Shown in pieces: positions 32,066 to 41,724 of a stretch of 64,000 nucleotides of DNA. The first letter of the stretch is position 1. The number at the start of each line of letters is the position of its first letter. The stretch is from Sthenelais limicola (lineage: Eukaryota > Annelida > Polychaeta > Phyllodocida > Sigalionidae): assembly GCA_942159475.1 (NCBI GenBank), contig OW804098.1, forward strand, positions 2,766,383 to 2,830,382, written 5' to 3'. The notes under the pieces are model-generated. The model did not search any database, was not told where the DNA came from, and worked only from the letters and a program-made list of their open reading frames with translations. A program made the translations under genes and the position numbers.

Positions 32066-33352
32066 AAAGTTGTTTGTAAAGTAACAAAACCATCATAAAT
32101 CAGTTCTAACATGAAAACTTGGTGATATAGTCAAAAGTCAGTTGCAAATGACGTCCTGAGGGCCCTAAAGTCCCTGCCTGGGGCCCTAACGTCCCTGCCT
32201 GGGGCCCTAACGTCCCTGAGGGAATAGGAGTATGACGCCAAGGTTGCTGTGTAAGGGGGAGGGGGACCATGGAAGGTAGGTTTGAAGATCCAAAACAGAC
32301 TGCAGATTGGGAGCCTGTGTTCAAACCTATCCAAATCAGTTTACCCAGACAATCTAGGCCACATTGTGCACTAAAATTCATATTTCACCGGTTTCCAAAA
32401 TTAGAGACCCACTGTTCTTTGATAGTCACAATGACCTTCAATTACTGCAGGGTGTGGAAATTGAGACATTGCATCAATCTGCAGGAGCTGGAGGGCTCTT
32501 TTGATTTTTATTACATACATGTGCGATTTCACGGGTGCTATTCGGAGGTGCTATTTGAAATGTCAAAGAGCACATGTGTGCTATTTGAGCGGGGCATTAA
32601 CACGTGATCAATATGAAGCAATTATATTGGTTTGTCGACGTTGCACACTTGGTGACGTTGCGCTCTGCTGTGTAGTGCTGCCTTGCACGTTTCGAAAGTT
32701 TTCACTTCAGTTGTAGGGTATTTTAATGTCTTGAACAACTTGATTAAGACACTATATGCAACATCATATTCCTTCTAGGTAACTTGATTCCTGTTGAAAA
32801 ATCTCCCTAGTTATGCAGTTCTGATTTACTGATTAAAATAAAAATTAAAAATGATGTAATATATGGTTCATTATTTTTCCTTAGGAAATAGTTTGCCTAT
32901 ATTGTGTTGCGCTACTGTCTCACCAAGCAACTGAATCATGTGAAATGTCTGATTCCAGTGACCTTTACTTGGATCCCTATGCCCTTGTTAAAGCCTATCC
33001 AAGTAATACACAAGCTTCAAAACCATTGCAATGGCTCCAGATTTAGATCAATTAATTCAATAAAAATTCTTTTGGATTTTGGAAATTAAGTAGGACTTGT
33101 TGCAGGTAGTTAGTTTCAATTGACTTAAATAAAAATTGAGTCACTATCACAACCAAGTCTCCTATCGAAAATACAAGACTCCCCTGGAGACCGAATATCA
33201 GTAAAAACGACTTAATCAAATTAAAACACATGAGCAGTAATAACATAACTCACACCTTCATTATTAACCATTTTCTTTGCATTTAATCGGGATTCAAATA
33301 GAAATGTCACACAACAAATACATAAAAATCCAGTGTAATAGCAATGTAATTG

Positions 33353-33358
33353 TTTATT
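33353..33358 (-). terminator. Polyadenylation signal of kelch copy 5
   Basis: AATAAACAATTAC on the minus strand about 395 bp past the stop codon. Confidence 0.6.
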
Positions 33359-33751
33359 GTATGTTTATATTGATAAGGTTTCTCATATATGCTCCTTCAG
33401 TTTGAACATTAGAAGACAACACATCACCTTGGAAGGGGAGCAGATCTCAATGTGCATAAATCCATGCAGAGAATTTGACACATCTCAGCATCAACACCAA
33501 ACTCGGTTTACTGGAATCTTTTGCAATTTCCTTTTCCAACTTAACGTTTTCTTTAGCTGAGCTCTAAGTTTGTTAACTTTTTCCTGATTTCCGAGTTTAG
33601 TTAAGTAGTACATAGTTTTTAATCAACTGTACATTGAGAGTTAACACAATGAATGTGTGTGGTTATGGGCAATATGTTGTTTTGGGCCTTTTCCTTAGAG
33701 AACTACACAAACCCACAACAATTAAAACATCTATACAAATAGCATGTAAAA

Positions 33752-35557
33752 TTATTGTAACTCCTTCTCCTCATTACAAATGAACTGATGCCAAGGAAGA
33801 CAAAGCTTAACACAGTAGTCAGAAACCAACCCGTGATCAGGTAGAGAGTCAAGTTGGTTGATACACACAACAGATTTGTCCTCAATTACAACCTCCATAG
33901 ATACCGTCTTCCTTTCATGGCTAGAACTGTATATAAAATAAACTCTTTCATCGTCTGTGATGATTTCACCAAAGTTGAGAAGTGGCTCAGGACAGGACAC
34001 CAAACCACCTTCTCCAGTTTTAGGATCATACCAGTGGATGGTGGGAGTTATCTCCTCAGAAGTATTGCAGTTCACAGAATATATCAGATCTCCATGGGAC
34101 CACATGGGAAAGCCATACGGTTCACTCTGTGTAACAGGTGCCAATTTCCAATGCCTATTGGGAATATCAAGAGATGATATTGTGTTTGCATCACCTGGAA
34201 ATTCCACAGCATCAAGAAATTTCACTTCAGCATCTCCCTCAGAAATATAGATTATATCATTTACAACACATGCACTCACATCTATGAGACATTCCCATTC
34301 AGAGCGCATTTCAGTGAATACTTCCCATTGATTTGTCATGAAGCTGTAGCGCTCTATTTTCATAGGGGGACTCAGATCATCACTATTACTTCCACCCAAT
34401 GCATACAAGAATTGTTTGTGATAGACAAGTGAGAAATCCCGTCGTGGCAAATACATTGAACCCAGCTGGGTCCATTTGTATTCTCGTGGATCAAAGATGT
34501 AGCATTGGTTCCTATTATCATAAAGGTGACATTCACCTCCACAAAGCAATAAAAAGTCATTGACTATGACACATCCAGCTGACTTAATTCTATGGAAATC
34601 AACACTTCTAACATTACACCATTTACCTTTGGTTGACCTAAGTGCAAACCAAGTATTGCCCTCCCTTATCGCCAATAGAGAAGGTTTCATTCTAAGTCTT
34701 GTGTGATTATTTTGGCAAAGAACTCTCTGATGAACAGGTTTAGACAGATATTTCAGAGCTTGCTTAAGGTTTTTATTCAACACAGGATTGAGCATAAGTT
34801 CAGATTGGGTTTCAATGAGGGTGTTAACTTTGCTGGTTGTCATGAGGGGGAACCTGATGTGTTCCATTAGGTCAATATGGAACTGCATTCTATTCTCAGG
34901 GTCATGTTCAAGCCATTGCACAACAGCCTGGTAAAGCTTCTCTTCAGGTCCAAACATCAACTCTTCCCTACACAGCAGTCCCTTTAAGCTATCAAAACTT
35001 AGCTTCAAGAAAGTTCCAGATTCAATGAGTAAACTGAAGTTATCAGCCACAAAATCTTCTATTTTGTTGTAGAAATCTCTGTCAAGTGAATAGAGCCTGA
35101 TTATATCCAACATCTCCACACAGTTATCCACTGATATATTGACATCAATGAAGGACAAACATGCCTTGATGGCAGTAGAAATTTGAAGATGAGCTGCAGT
35201 AGTCAGAAGGTCAATAACATTGTCTTCTGTGATGTATAGACACCCTGTATAAACATAATCAAGCAGTAGTTGTAGCATGCCTCCATTTATTGCCTTTAGT
35301 TCCACATAGTCTTGTTGAGTTTCTTTCATGCCACTTGTGAGCATGGCATAGAAATAATCACTGACAGATGCAAGTACAACTCTGTGAACACGGAATGAGC
35401 GTCCTTCAGCAATTAAAGTGTAGTCAAAAAGATCCTGTGACTGCCATAACCTTGTAAGACCACTGAGAATACACTGCTTCCATTCTGGATCTTGTACTTC
35501 CAATGGAGGTGTTGGAGCAAGAGGGAAGGTCACTGTTTTACTTTGGTTAATTGACAT
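33752..35557 (-). CDS. BTB-BACK-Kelch protein, array copy 5
   Basis: 601 codons from the ATG at 35557 (MSINQSKTVTFPLAPTPPLE). The start is well supported: a TAG in the same frame lies four codons upstream and the acceptor CTCTTTCCAG ends at 35577. BTB at about 40-146, BACK at about 150-253, kelch repeats at about 303-590 (LLLCGGECHLYDNRNQCY, YALGGSNSDD). The C-terminus (DAVEFPGDANTISSLDI; ending CNEEKELQ) is the same as in copy 8, and the BTB-BACK core equals copy 4. Likely Cul3 substrate adaptor. Confidence 0.9.
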   Translation of the reverse strand: MSINQSKTVTFPLAPTPPLEVQDPEWKQCILSGLTRLWQSQDLFDYTLIAEGRSFRVHRVVLASVSDYFYAMLTSGMKETQQDYVELKAINGGMLQLLLDYVYTGCLYITEDNVIDLLTTAAHLQISTAIKACLSFIDVNISVDNCVEMLDIIRLYSLDRDFYNKIEDFVADNFSLLIESGTFLKLSFDSLKGLLCREELMFGPEEKLYQAVVQWLEHDPENRMQFHIDLMEHIRFPLMTTSKVNTLIETQSELMLNPVLNKNLKQALKYLSKPVHQRVLCQNNHTRLRMKPSLLAIREGNTWFALRSTKGKWCNVRSVDFHRIKSAGCVIVNDFLLLCGGECHLYDNRNQCYIFDPREYKWTQLGSMYLPRRDFSLVYHKQFLYALGGSNSDDLSPPMKIERYSFMTNQWEVFTEMRSEWECLIDVSACVVNDIIYISEGDAEVKFLDAVEFPGDANTISSLDIPNRHWKLAPVTQSEPYGFPMWSHGDLIYSVNCNTSEEITPTIHWYDPKTGEGGLVSCPEPLLNFGEIITDDERVYFIYSSSHERKTVSMEVVIEDKSVVCINQLDSLPDHGLVSDYCVKLCLPWHQFICNEEKELQ

Positions 35558-35670
35558 CTTTGTGAACTACACAGAACTGGAAAGAGAGGAACATGAAGAA
35601 TTCAGTTTGGCATGACCAAGATGGGGTGGATATAAAGATTGAGACAGCTATACATGAAGTGAAACAAGAC

Positions 35671-35751
35671 CATACACTGCCTCCATTCTGGAATTTGCTC
35701 TTCTAGAAGTGGATTTGAAGTGGATGGTGTTCTACCTTGGTGAATGGACAT
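35671..35751 (-). pseudogene. 27-codon N-terminal relic of a kelch gene
   Basis: Reads MSIHQGRTPSTSNPLLEEQI then PEWRQCM, the start of a copy 3/4-type gene, with the usual upstream bases (TTCACAAAG before the ATG) behind it. The remainder of that gene is gone: the sequence runs straight into the upstream region of copy 5. It looks like the stump of an older copy left by a recombination or deletion. Confidence 0.8.
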
Positions 35752-37118
35752 CTTTGTGAACAACTACACAAAACAGAAAAGTGATGTTTGGAAGCGAAGC
35801 CAGATTAAGTTCACTATTCCATTTCCATTTATTATATAGATTTCGCCGCAAACAATGAGTGAGTTATATACAATGCAGATTTCACTTTTGAGTTACATGT
35901 GATAGTGATGTGATGTGATTACCTAGTTAATCTCCATGATTAATGCTTATTAATCTGTGAATTGCACGATTGAGAGATTAATATCTCTGTATATCAATAT
36001 TTCGCCCCCACCCCCCACCCCCCACAGGCTACTCCTCAAGGTGGCCGTATCCGCCCTACTAGGGCTACCCCTCAAACCAATCGGTAACGGCCGGGATACT
36101 TGGTTAGAGAATCTCCTACAAAAGCTATGACATAGTACACAGGGTTTCCCTAAAGTACCAGGATGAACTGCACATGCTATGAGCGGGAATCTTAGCATCA
36201 GTTCCGAGCTTAGAATGGATTTGTTAGCATTCTATGAGCGATCCAGTGTAAGATTAAAGATTTGTGGATTATTGCAAGAAGCTATACTATGGAGGATTCT
36301 AACTCTGGGTTGGAATTTGATCCAAAACCTTAGGAAAGACAGAGAACTATTGCCCTGACTAATTCAGATCTTAAGACTTAGTGACTTCCTATGAATGGGA
36401 GAGTGACTGGGTTTGAAAAAGAGTTGAGCGCTGATCTAGATCAGCCAGAAGTGAGGGGCTTTTTGTATAAAAATTGAATAAAAAAATTGAATATTTCATG
36501 AATTTATAGCAATTAAAAGGATATTCCCATTGTCGGTTAAATTCAAAAACCTCCTATGTTCAAGTGTCTGAGTTTATAAAAGAAACTACTGCATGCAGAA
36601 TCAAGTGGCTGGTATCAATCAATAGATAATTATGTGCCCTACACATGGTTTAATCTAACCTAAGATGTAGATACATTATCCTCAGAGTTATTGGCAAAAC
36701 ACCTAAAAAGGGCCAGAAAAAATGGCGGCCATCTCGGATTTTCTCAGCAAATATAGGTCCGGGCAAGTGGCATCTACCATGAATTTAATCAGTGATGGTG
36801 AGGCAACCAATCCAGGGTGGATGCCACCCTCTAACATTCTGTATCTCCTAAAGTGATTTCTAAGCCCCTTTTGAAATTCTGCCTCGAGCCTAGTACTGAT
36901 GAAAATCCCAATTGGGGATCCTGTATCCCAAGTATAAATGGAACTATTAACAAAGGCTACTGGAGTCAGTAGGGGTGGCCAGATAGACGTTCTCTGCCCA
37001 TCATTTCCCCCAAAATTCCCTAAGTCCTATCTATGCAGACTGTGAACAAGACAAATAGGAATTTGGCAACCTTTCCATTAATCCTTATTGCATTCTTCTT
37101 GTATTACCCTTTCTGCAT
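35752..37118. other. Intergenic, nothing recognised
   Basis: The first 80-130 bp resemble the 5' flank of copies 3 and 4. After that no coding region or repeat border is recognised; a C-run lies at about 36005-36024. Confidence 0.4.
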
Positions 37119-37270
37119 ATATGGTTAATATATATTATTATATGTGTCTATATCGCATAGACCAAACTTAGACCTGATTATACAACAACACTGGTTGCTA
37201 GGAAGCTTCCTGCCGGGTCAATGACAATGCTGATCTAACAGTGAACAAGAGTGGACGTCCTGTGGTTTTT
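37119..37270 (+). repeat. A1 repeat of the Ngaro-type element
   Basis: ATATGGTTAATATATATTA to CCTGTGGTTTTT; matched by A2 at 40662-40811. Confidence 0.85.
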
Positions 37271-38003
37271 GTTCAATAAGGGACTTTGTAATGCATGCGG
37301 TCTCGCCCATGCTTATCCTGGGACTAATTCGTGCAGGTTTAAGAAAGAAGCAATACAAAGGTGTGCTGATGAAGGAGATTCAGAGGATAACTGGAAGAAT
37401 TACCTTGATAGGAATAATGTAGACTTGGACGAGGATGATCTTGCGGTCACCGGTGCTACTGCTGGTACTACAGAGATTCTCTCTAAGCTTCTCACCATGG
37501 TGTCGAATCAGCAAAAGCAACTTACTTCCATCGTATCTAGTCAGGCTGCTGACAAGGTCACTATGACTTGCTGTCTAGATCGTTTGTTCTCTTTGGAAAG
37601 AGTTCCTGCTTCGCCTTTGAAACCAAAATCTCCATGTCTCGCTGCTGCTCTGGGTCAGCCATTGAACCTTCCCCCGCCTCCTCTCCCTGTTGTCTCTACG
37701 GGAGCAGTGCAACCTAGCTCGGTTGCTGTGGGGTCTCTGACAGCCGCTCCTCCGACGGTGTCAGCTTCTACTGCCATCAACCCTTCGGCCGCTCCTACGG
37801 CCGTTGGTGTCAACATAACTGGTCTTCCTTCGTCGACTACCATCAACCCTCCTACCGCTGCCGGCTCGGATCCAGCGACTATAGCCCTGCTTGCTATGGC
37901 CACCTCTAAGAGTCAGCTGTCGGTCAGTATCGACCCATCCGTCACTCGCCAGCAAGGTATACCCCTCCTCCGTCCAAATGAATTTGGCCGGATGGCTCCA
38001 TGA
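37251..38003 (+). pseudogene. Gag-like ORF1 of the Ngaro-type element (5' truncated)
   Basis: An open frame of about 250 codons with a cysteine-histidine cluster near its start (LCNACGLAHAYPGTNSC), an acidic stretch and a long Pro/Ala/Thr/Ser-rich half. It opens inside the A1 repeat without an ATG, so the true N-terminus is lost. Its end overlaps the start of the reverse transcriptase ORF in another frame, as ORF1/ORF2 often do in this class. Confidence 0.6.
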
Positions 38004-39590
38004 GCTTCAATTTGAACCTGACAAAGAACTTTCTTCATACTTATTCCATGGTATAAGCAAGGGTTTTTGCATCGTCAATGTTGGTGCTAGTGTGCCCCTG
38101 TATGTGTGTAATAATTATTCTTCGGCGACTACTGGGCCTGCATCTTCGTTCATTTCCAACTTGATTGAACAAGAACTGTCTGAGGAGAAATTTATCATCA
38201 CTTCTACCAATTCTCCCCACTGCATTCACGCCATTGGAGCTGTCCCCAGGCCGGGTTTGGTTTGGTTTGGTTAGTTTTACCTCCGCTAATAGTAATTAAA
38301 AGTTAGGCAAGTTCCGTCTGATCACGGATTGTAGCTGTCCGGAGTCATCGTCTATTAACAACTACATGTCAGTCACTGCCCAACCATTTAAGTACAACAC
38401 AGTTGACATGGTCTCTTCTGTGCTTTCTACTGGTGTGTTCATGTGCTGTGTGGATATCAAGGCAGCGTATAGATCCATTTCTGTGCATCGTGATAATTGG
38501 AAATTCCTAGGTTTACGTTGGATGATAGATGGTACTATTCGCACACTTCTTGACACTCGCCTTTGCTTCGGGTTGAAGTGCGCCCGTTTATTTTTACTAT
38601 GATTAGCAACTTCATTGTTAGTTGCATGGGCAGACTTGGCTTCCCCAATGTGATTAATTATCTCGACGACTTCTTCTGCTGGGGTCCTACCTTTTCTGCT
38701 TGCCAAGAGACTCAATTCCAGCTTCGTGTCCTTATTAGGACAGTTGGGTTTTCAGGTGTCATGGACCAAGTGTTCCTCCCCATCGAATTACTGCAAGTAT
38801 CTGGGTGTGCTATTTGATACCTTGGAGATGACTATGTCTCTCCCAGACGACAAGGTTGTACGCCTACATCATGAATTAAATTTCTTCAGAGATCGTACTA
38901 GAGCTACTCTTCACCAACTACAAGGCCTCTGTGGTATTTTGTCTCATGCTTCAAAGCTTGTCAGAGGCGGGAGAACATTTTCTCATAGAATAATGGATCT
39001 TCTGAGGGTCTCCAAGTTGTCCAACCACCGTATAAAGCTCTCTTCAGAATTTCGTGCGGATGTTAAATGGTGGACTGATTTTGCTCATTATTTAATGGCA
39101 AAGCTTGTATGATTGTGCATCATTATCGCGATGGTTCAGGCCTCTCTTCTGACTCTTCATCTAAAGGATTTGGATTCACTTGGTCAGGTGACTGGGTGGC
39201 TGGAGGTTTCATTGATTCATCTCCCCCTCATCAAGTGTCTGCCTTGGATCCTTCGCACCAACATTGGATTGATCTACAACCTCCTTCCTTTAACATCAAG
39301 TTTCTGGAACTCATTCCAGTGTGTCTGGCTTGTTTGAGGTTTGGCCCGGAATGGACAGGTTGTAAAATCAATTGTCAGACTGATAACACCCAAGTAGTGG
39401 CCATGATACGCACAGGACATAGTTCAAATCCACACTGTATGGACCTCCTGCGTGACATATTTTGGTGCTCTGCCTTGTGTAATTTTCACCTTGTGTCTTC
39501 ACATATTCCTGGCGTATGTAATGTAATACCTGATGTTCTCTCACGCCTGCAGTCGTTTCCTGCATTATGTCTACATGACTTCAATTTATG
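37948..39590 (+). pseudogene. Reverse transcriptase-RNase H of the Ngaro-type element, broken
   Basis: Pieces in different frames align in order: LASKVYPSSVQMNLAGWLHE, then KFRLITDCSCPES, VDIKAAYRSISVHRDNW (RT core), NVINYLDDFF (the YxDD site, near 38660), YCKYLGVLFDTLEM, and RNase H to IPDVLSRL. Frame changes occur near 38582 and 38737 and the frame breaks again near 39108. At about 38250-38302 about 50 bp with (TTTGG)n and TTAGTTTTACCTCCG are inserted, which looks like a SINE head fragment. Not functional. Confidence 0.75.
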
Positions 39591-40542
39591 TTGTTGCAGA
39601 CCCTTTTCTGCTCGACTTGGATCTGGAGGTTGACTCGTTTGTCAAGGGAGCGTGGTCTCTTAATACAAATCCTGCTCGGAGGTCTCAGTGGAATCGCTTC
39701 TCCAACTTCTGCCGTTTCATCCAGGTGCCTCCTGTTCCAGCATCAGTGGAGACTAGCCCGCTTCATTACCTATTTGGCCCGTGATTGCAAATATTCTACC
39801 ATTGAGAATTATTTGTCATCTCTTGTGGTTTTACACAAGTATCATGGGTTTCCAGCAGACTTTTGCTCTTCATTCTACATCAAGATGGTGATGCATGGTA
39901 TCAAGAGATCTTTTGGTACCTATGTGAAACAAGCCCAACCTTTATCTGTCCTGCAGATCAAACAGATTTTTCTACACATCGATATCATGGATCATCATTC
40001 TATGGCTATGTGGGGGGTGATCTTGTTCTCTTTCCGATCACTCCTATGGAAATCAAATATCATGCCTGATTCTTCTGCATCTATAACCAAGCATGTCCTG
40101 ACGAGATCAAGCCTGTCATTCTCGGATTGGGGCGTCATCGTCACTGTGACTTCGTCCAAAACTCGTCAGTATGGTGGTCATCAAGCGTGTTCCATCGTCT
40201 CCTTTGTGTGTGGTGTCTGTTATGGAGGATAACATTAAACGTTTTCCTTCTTCATCGTCACCTATATTCATGACCAGTGTGGGTGGTGTTAGTCACCGGT
40301 CTTGTATCCTGAAGTTAGTGCTTACCTGAAAAAGCTTGTCTCGGCCATTGGATTATCTCCTACTGATTATACCTTTCATTCTCTGTCGTTCCGGTGCCTC
40401 ATTTCTGCATAGTTTGGGGTTCTCCTTGGCTGACATTAAGATGATTGGTGACTGGCGCTCCATGGTGGCTTTGGAGTATCTCCCCATTTCTCCTGACAGA
40501 AGACTGGACGTAGAGTCCCTCATCACATCTAATCTTGACTGA
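39590..40542 (+). pseudogene. Tyrosine recombinase of the Ngaro-type element, broken
   Basis: Recognisable are the first catalytic arginine region (WGVILFSFRSLLWKSN), the hairpin lysine (SSKTRQYGG), HSL followed after a frame change near 40383 by RSGASFLHSLGFS (the HxxR region), GDWRSM and the nucleophile tyrosine in ALEYL. Such enzymes integrate a circular cDNA intermediate. At least two frameshifts (near 40205 and 40383) make it inactive. Confidence 0.75.
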
Positions 40543-40588
40543 GTTTATTACTATTTTCTCTACTCTTCTATTTTATATTGGCTCATTT

Positions 40589-40912
40589 GGCAGATTAACT
40601 TAGTTCCAGCCAATAAAATATATAAACTCACTACCTGCTTTCTTATTTCGTCTTGATGCTGATATGGTTAATATATATTATTATATGTGTCTATATCGCA
40701 TAGACCGAACTGAGACCTGATTATACAACAACACTGGTTGCTAGGAAGCTTCCCGCCAGTCAATGACAATGCTGATCTAACAGTGAACGAGAGTGGACGT
40801 CCTGTGGTTTTTTTTTATCAATCTGAACTTCTAGGGCGGATTAACTTAGTTCGAGCCAATAAAATATATAAACTCACTACCTGCTTTCTTATTTTTGTCT
40901 TGATGCTGATAT
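40589..40912 (+). repeat. B1-A2-B2 terminal repeats of the Ngaro-type element
   Basis: B1 (GGCAGATTAACTTAGTTCCA ... CTTGATGCTGATAT) is followed without a gap by A2, then a short linker and B2 (GGCGGATTAACTTAGTTCGA ... CTTGATGCTGATAT). Confidence 0.82.
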
Positions 40913-40918
40913 AGTCAA

Positions 40919-41380
40919 GATTGGCAATAAGTTCAAATGTCACACAAGTAACTAACTCGAAAAGCTTATTAGAGCATTGACATTTTTGTTTATTTTCACT
41001 TAGTTAGACTTGTCTAATGTTTCCATTCAAATATTCGTACACAAAATTAGAAGACACCATATCAGCAGTTGACCAGATCTCAATAATTTGCATAATTTAA
41101 TTCTGTTAATTAACATTAAGATCAGACACAATGTCTGAGCATAAGAAATCATAATCAACCATACATTATAGGAAACACATTAGTGAGCTTGGTTACGAGA
41201 ATTCCATAAACTCACAAGCATTGAAACATCTATTCAAACTTATTCTAGACACACTGATGCCATGGCAGACCTAGCGTAAGACAGTGTAAGGTAGGTAATC
41301 CATCCTGATCAGGTTAAGGGTGAAGTTTGTTAATCATGGCAGATTTGTTCTTGATTACAACTTCCATACATTTGGACTGT
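40919..41380 (-). pseudogene. C-terminal relic and 3' UTR of a kelch gene
   Basis: On the minus strand CMEVVIKNKSAMINKLHP (about 41380-41315), followed by a degraded LPWHQ-like C-terminus (near 41245) and a 3' UTR-like stretch with AATAAA at 40989-40994 and the TAGAAGACA..AT block. This is the tail of another lost copy between copies 5 and 6. Upstream of 41380 it runs into unrelated sequence. Confidence 0.7.
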
Positions 41381-41724
41381 ACCTGATTATTGTTAGATTG
41401 TTTTTGTTTTATTGTTATTCTACATATTGTCGCCAAAGAAAATAGTGCATTGAAGCATTCATTGGAAGAGATGGCACGCCAGATATGACCAACCATTCTT
41501 TGTAAAGATCTGATAATGAAGAATATTTTAATTGAATTGAATCAACTGTACATTGAGAGTTAACACAATGAATATGTGTGGTGACAGGCAATATGTTGCT
41601 TTGGGATTTTGAGAACTACATAAACTCACAACCATTGAAACATCTATACAAATAGCATCCACCTGATCAGACATGTGCATCTCTGTTGTTATCCAGCAAT
41701 GGCTAACATGAAATAAACTTTTTG

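Larger units (their letters stand above)
29580..33751. repeat. Spacer between kelch copies 4 and 5, paralogous to 20339-27791
   Basis: No gene. It matches the copy 3-4 spacer with small indels, but lacks the LTR element. It carries the same truncated pogo-like piece at 31240, a longer degenerate minisatellite at 31605-32065 and a threefold 20-bp repeat (GGGGCCCTAACGTCCCTGCC) at about 32158-32220. The part 32500-32700 is not shared with the first spacer. AATAAA for copy 5 is at 33353-33358. Confidence 0.75.
37119..40912 (+). mobile_element. Ngaro/PAT-type tyrosine-recombinase retrotransposon, decayed
   Basis: Repeat layout A1 (37119-37270), coding region, B1 (40589-40661), A2 (40662-40811), B2 (40835-40912): split direct repeats, which are the signature of Ngaro and PAT-like elements rather than of LTR or DIRS1 inverted-repeat types. 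A1 and A2 differ at few positions. The coding region keeps gag-like, reverse transcriptase, RNase H and tyrosine recombinase domains in that order, all broken by frameshifts. No target duplication is expected for this class. Confidence 0.82.

Noticed and set aside
37251..38003. Cysteine-rich start as a GATA-type zinc finger (LCNACGLAH)
   Set aside because: The frame lies inside the tyrosine-recombinase retrotransposon directly before its RT, and the second cysteine pair of a GATA finger is absent. It is gag-like.
41314..41496. 60-codon minus-strand frame ending CMEVVIKNKS
   Set aside because: Only its second part is kelch-derived; the first part is unrelated sequence joined by chance, so it is listed as a relic.
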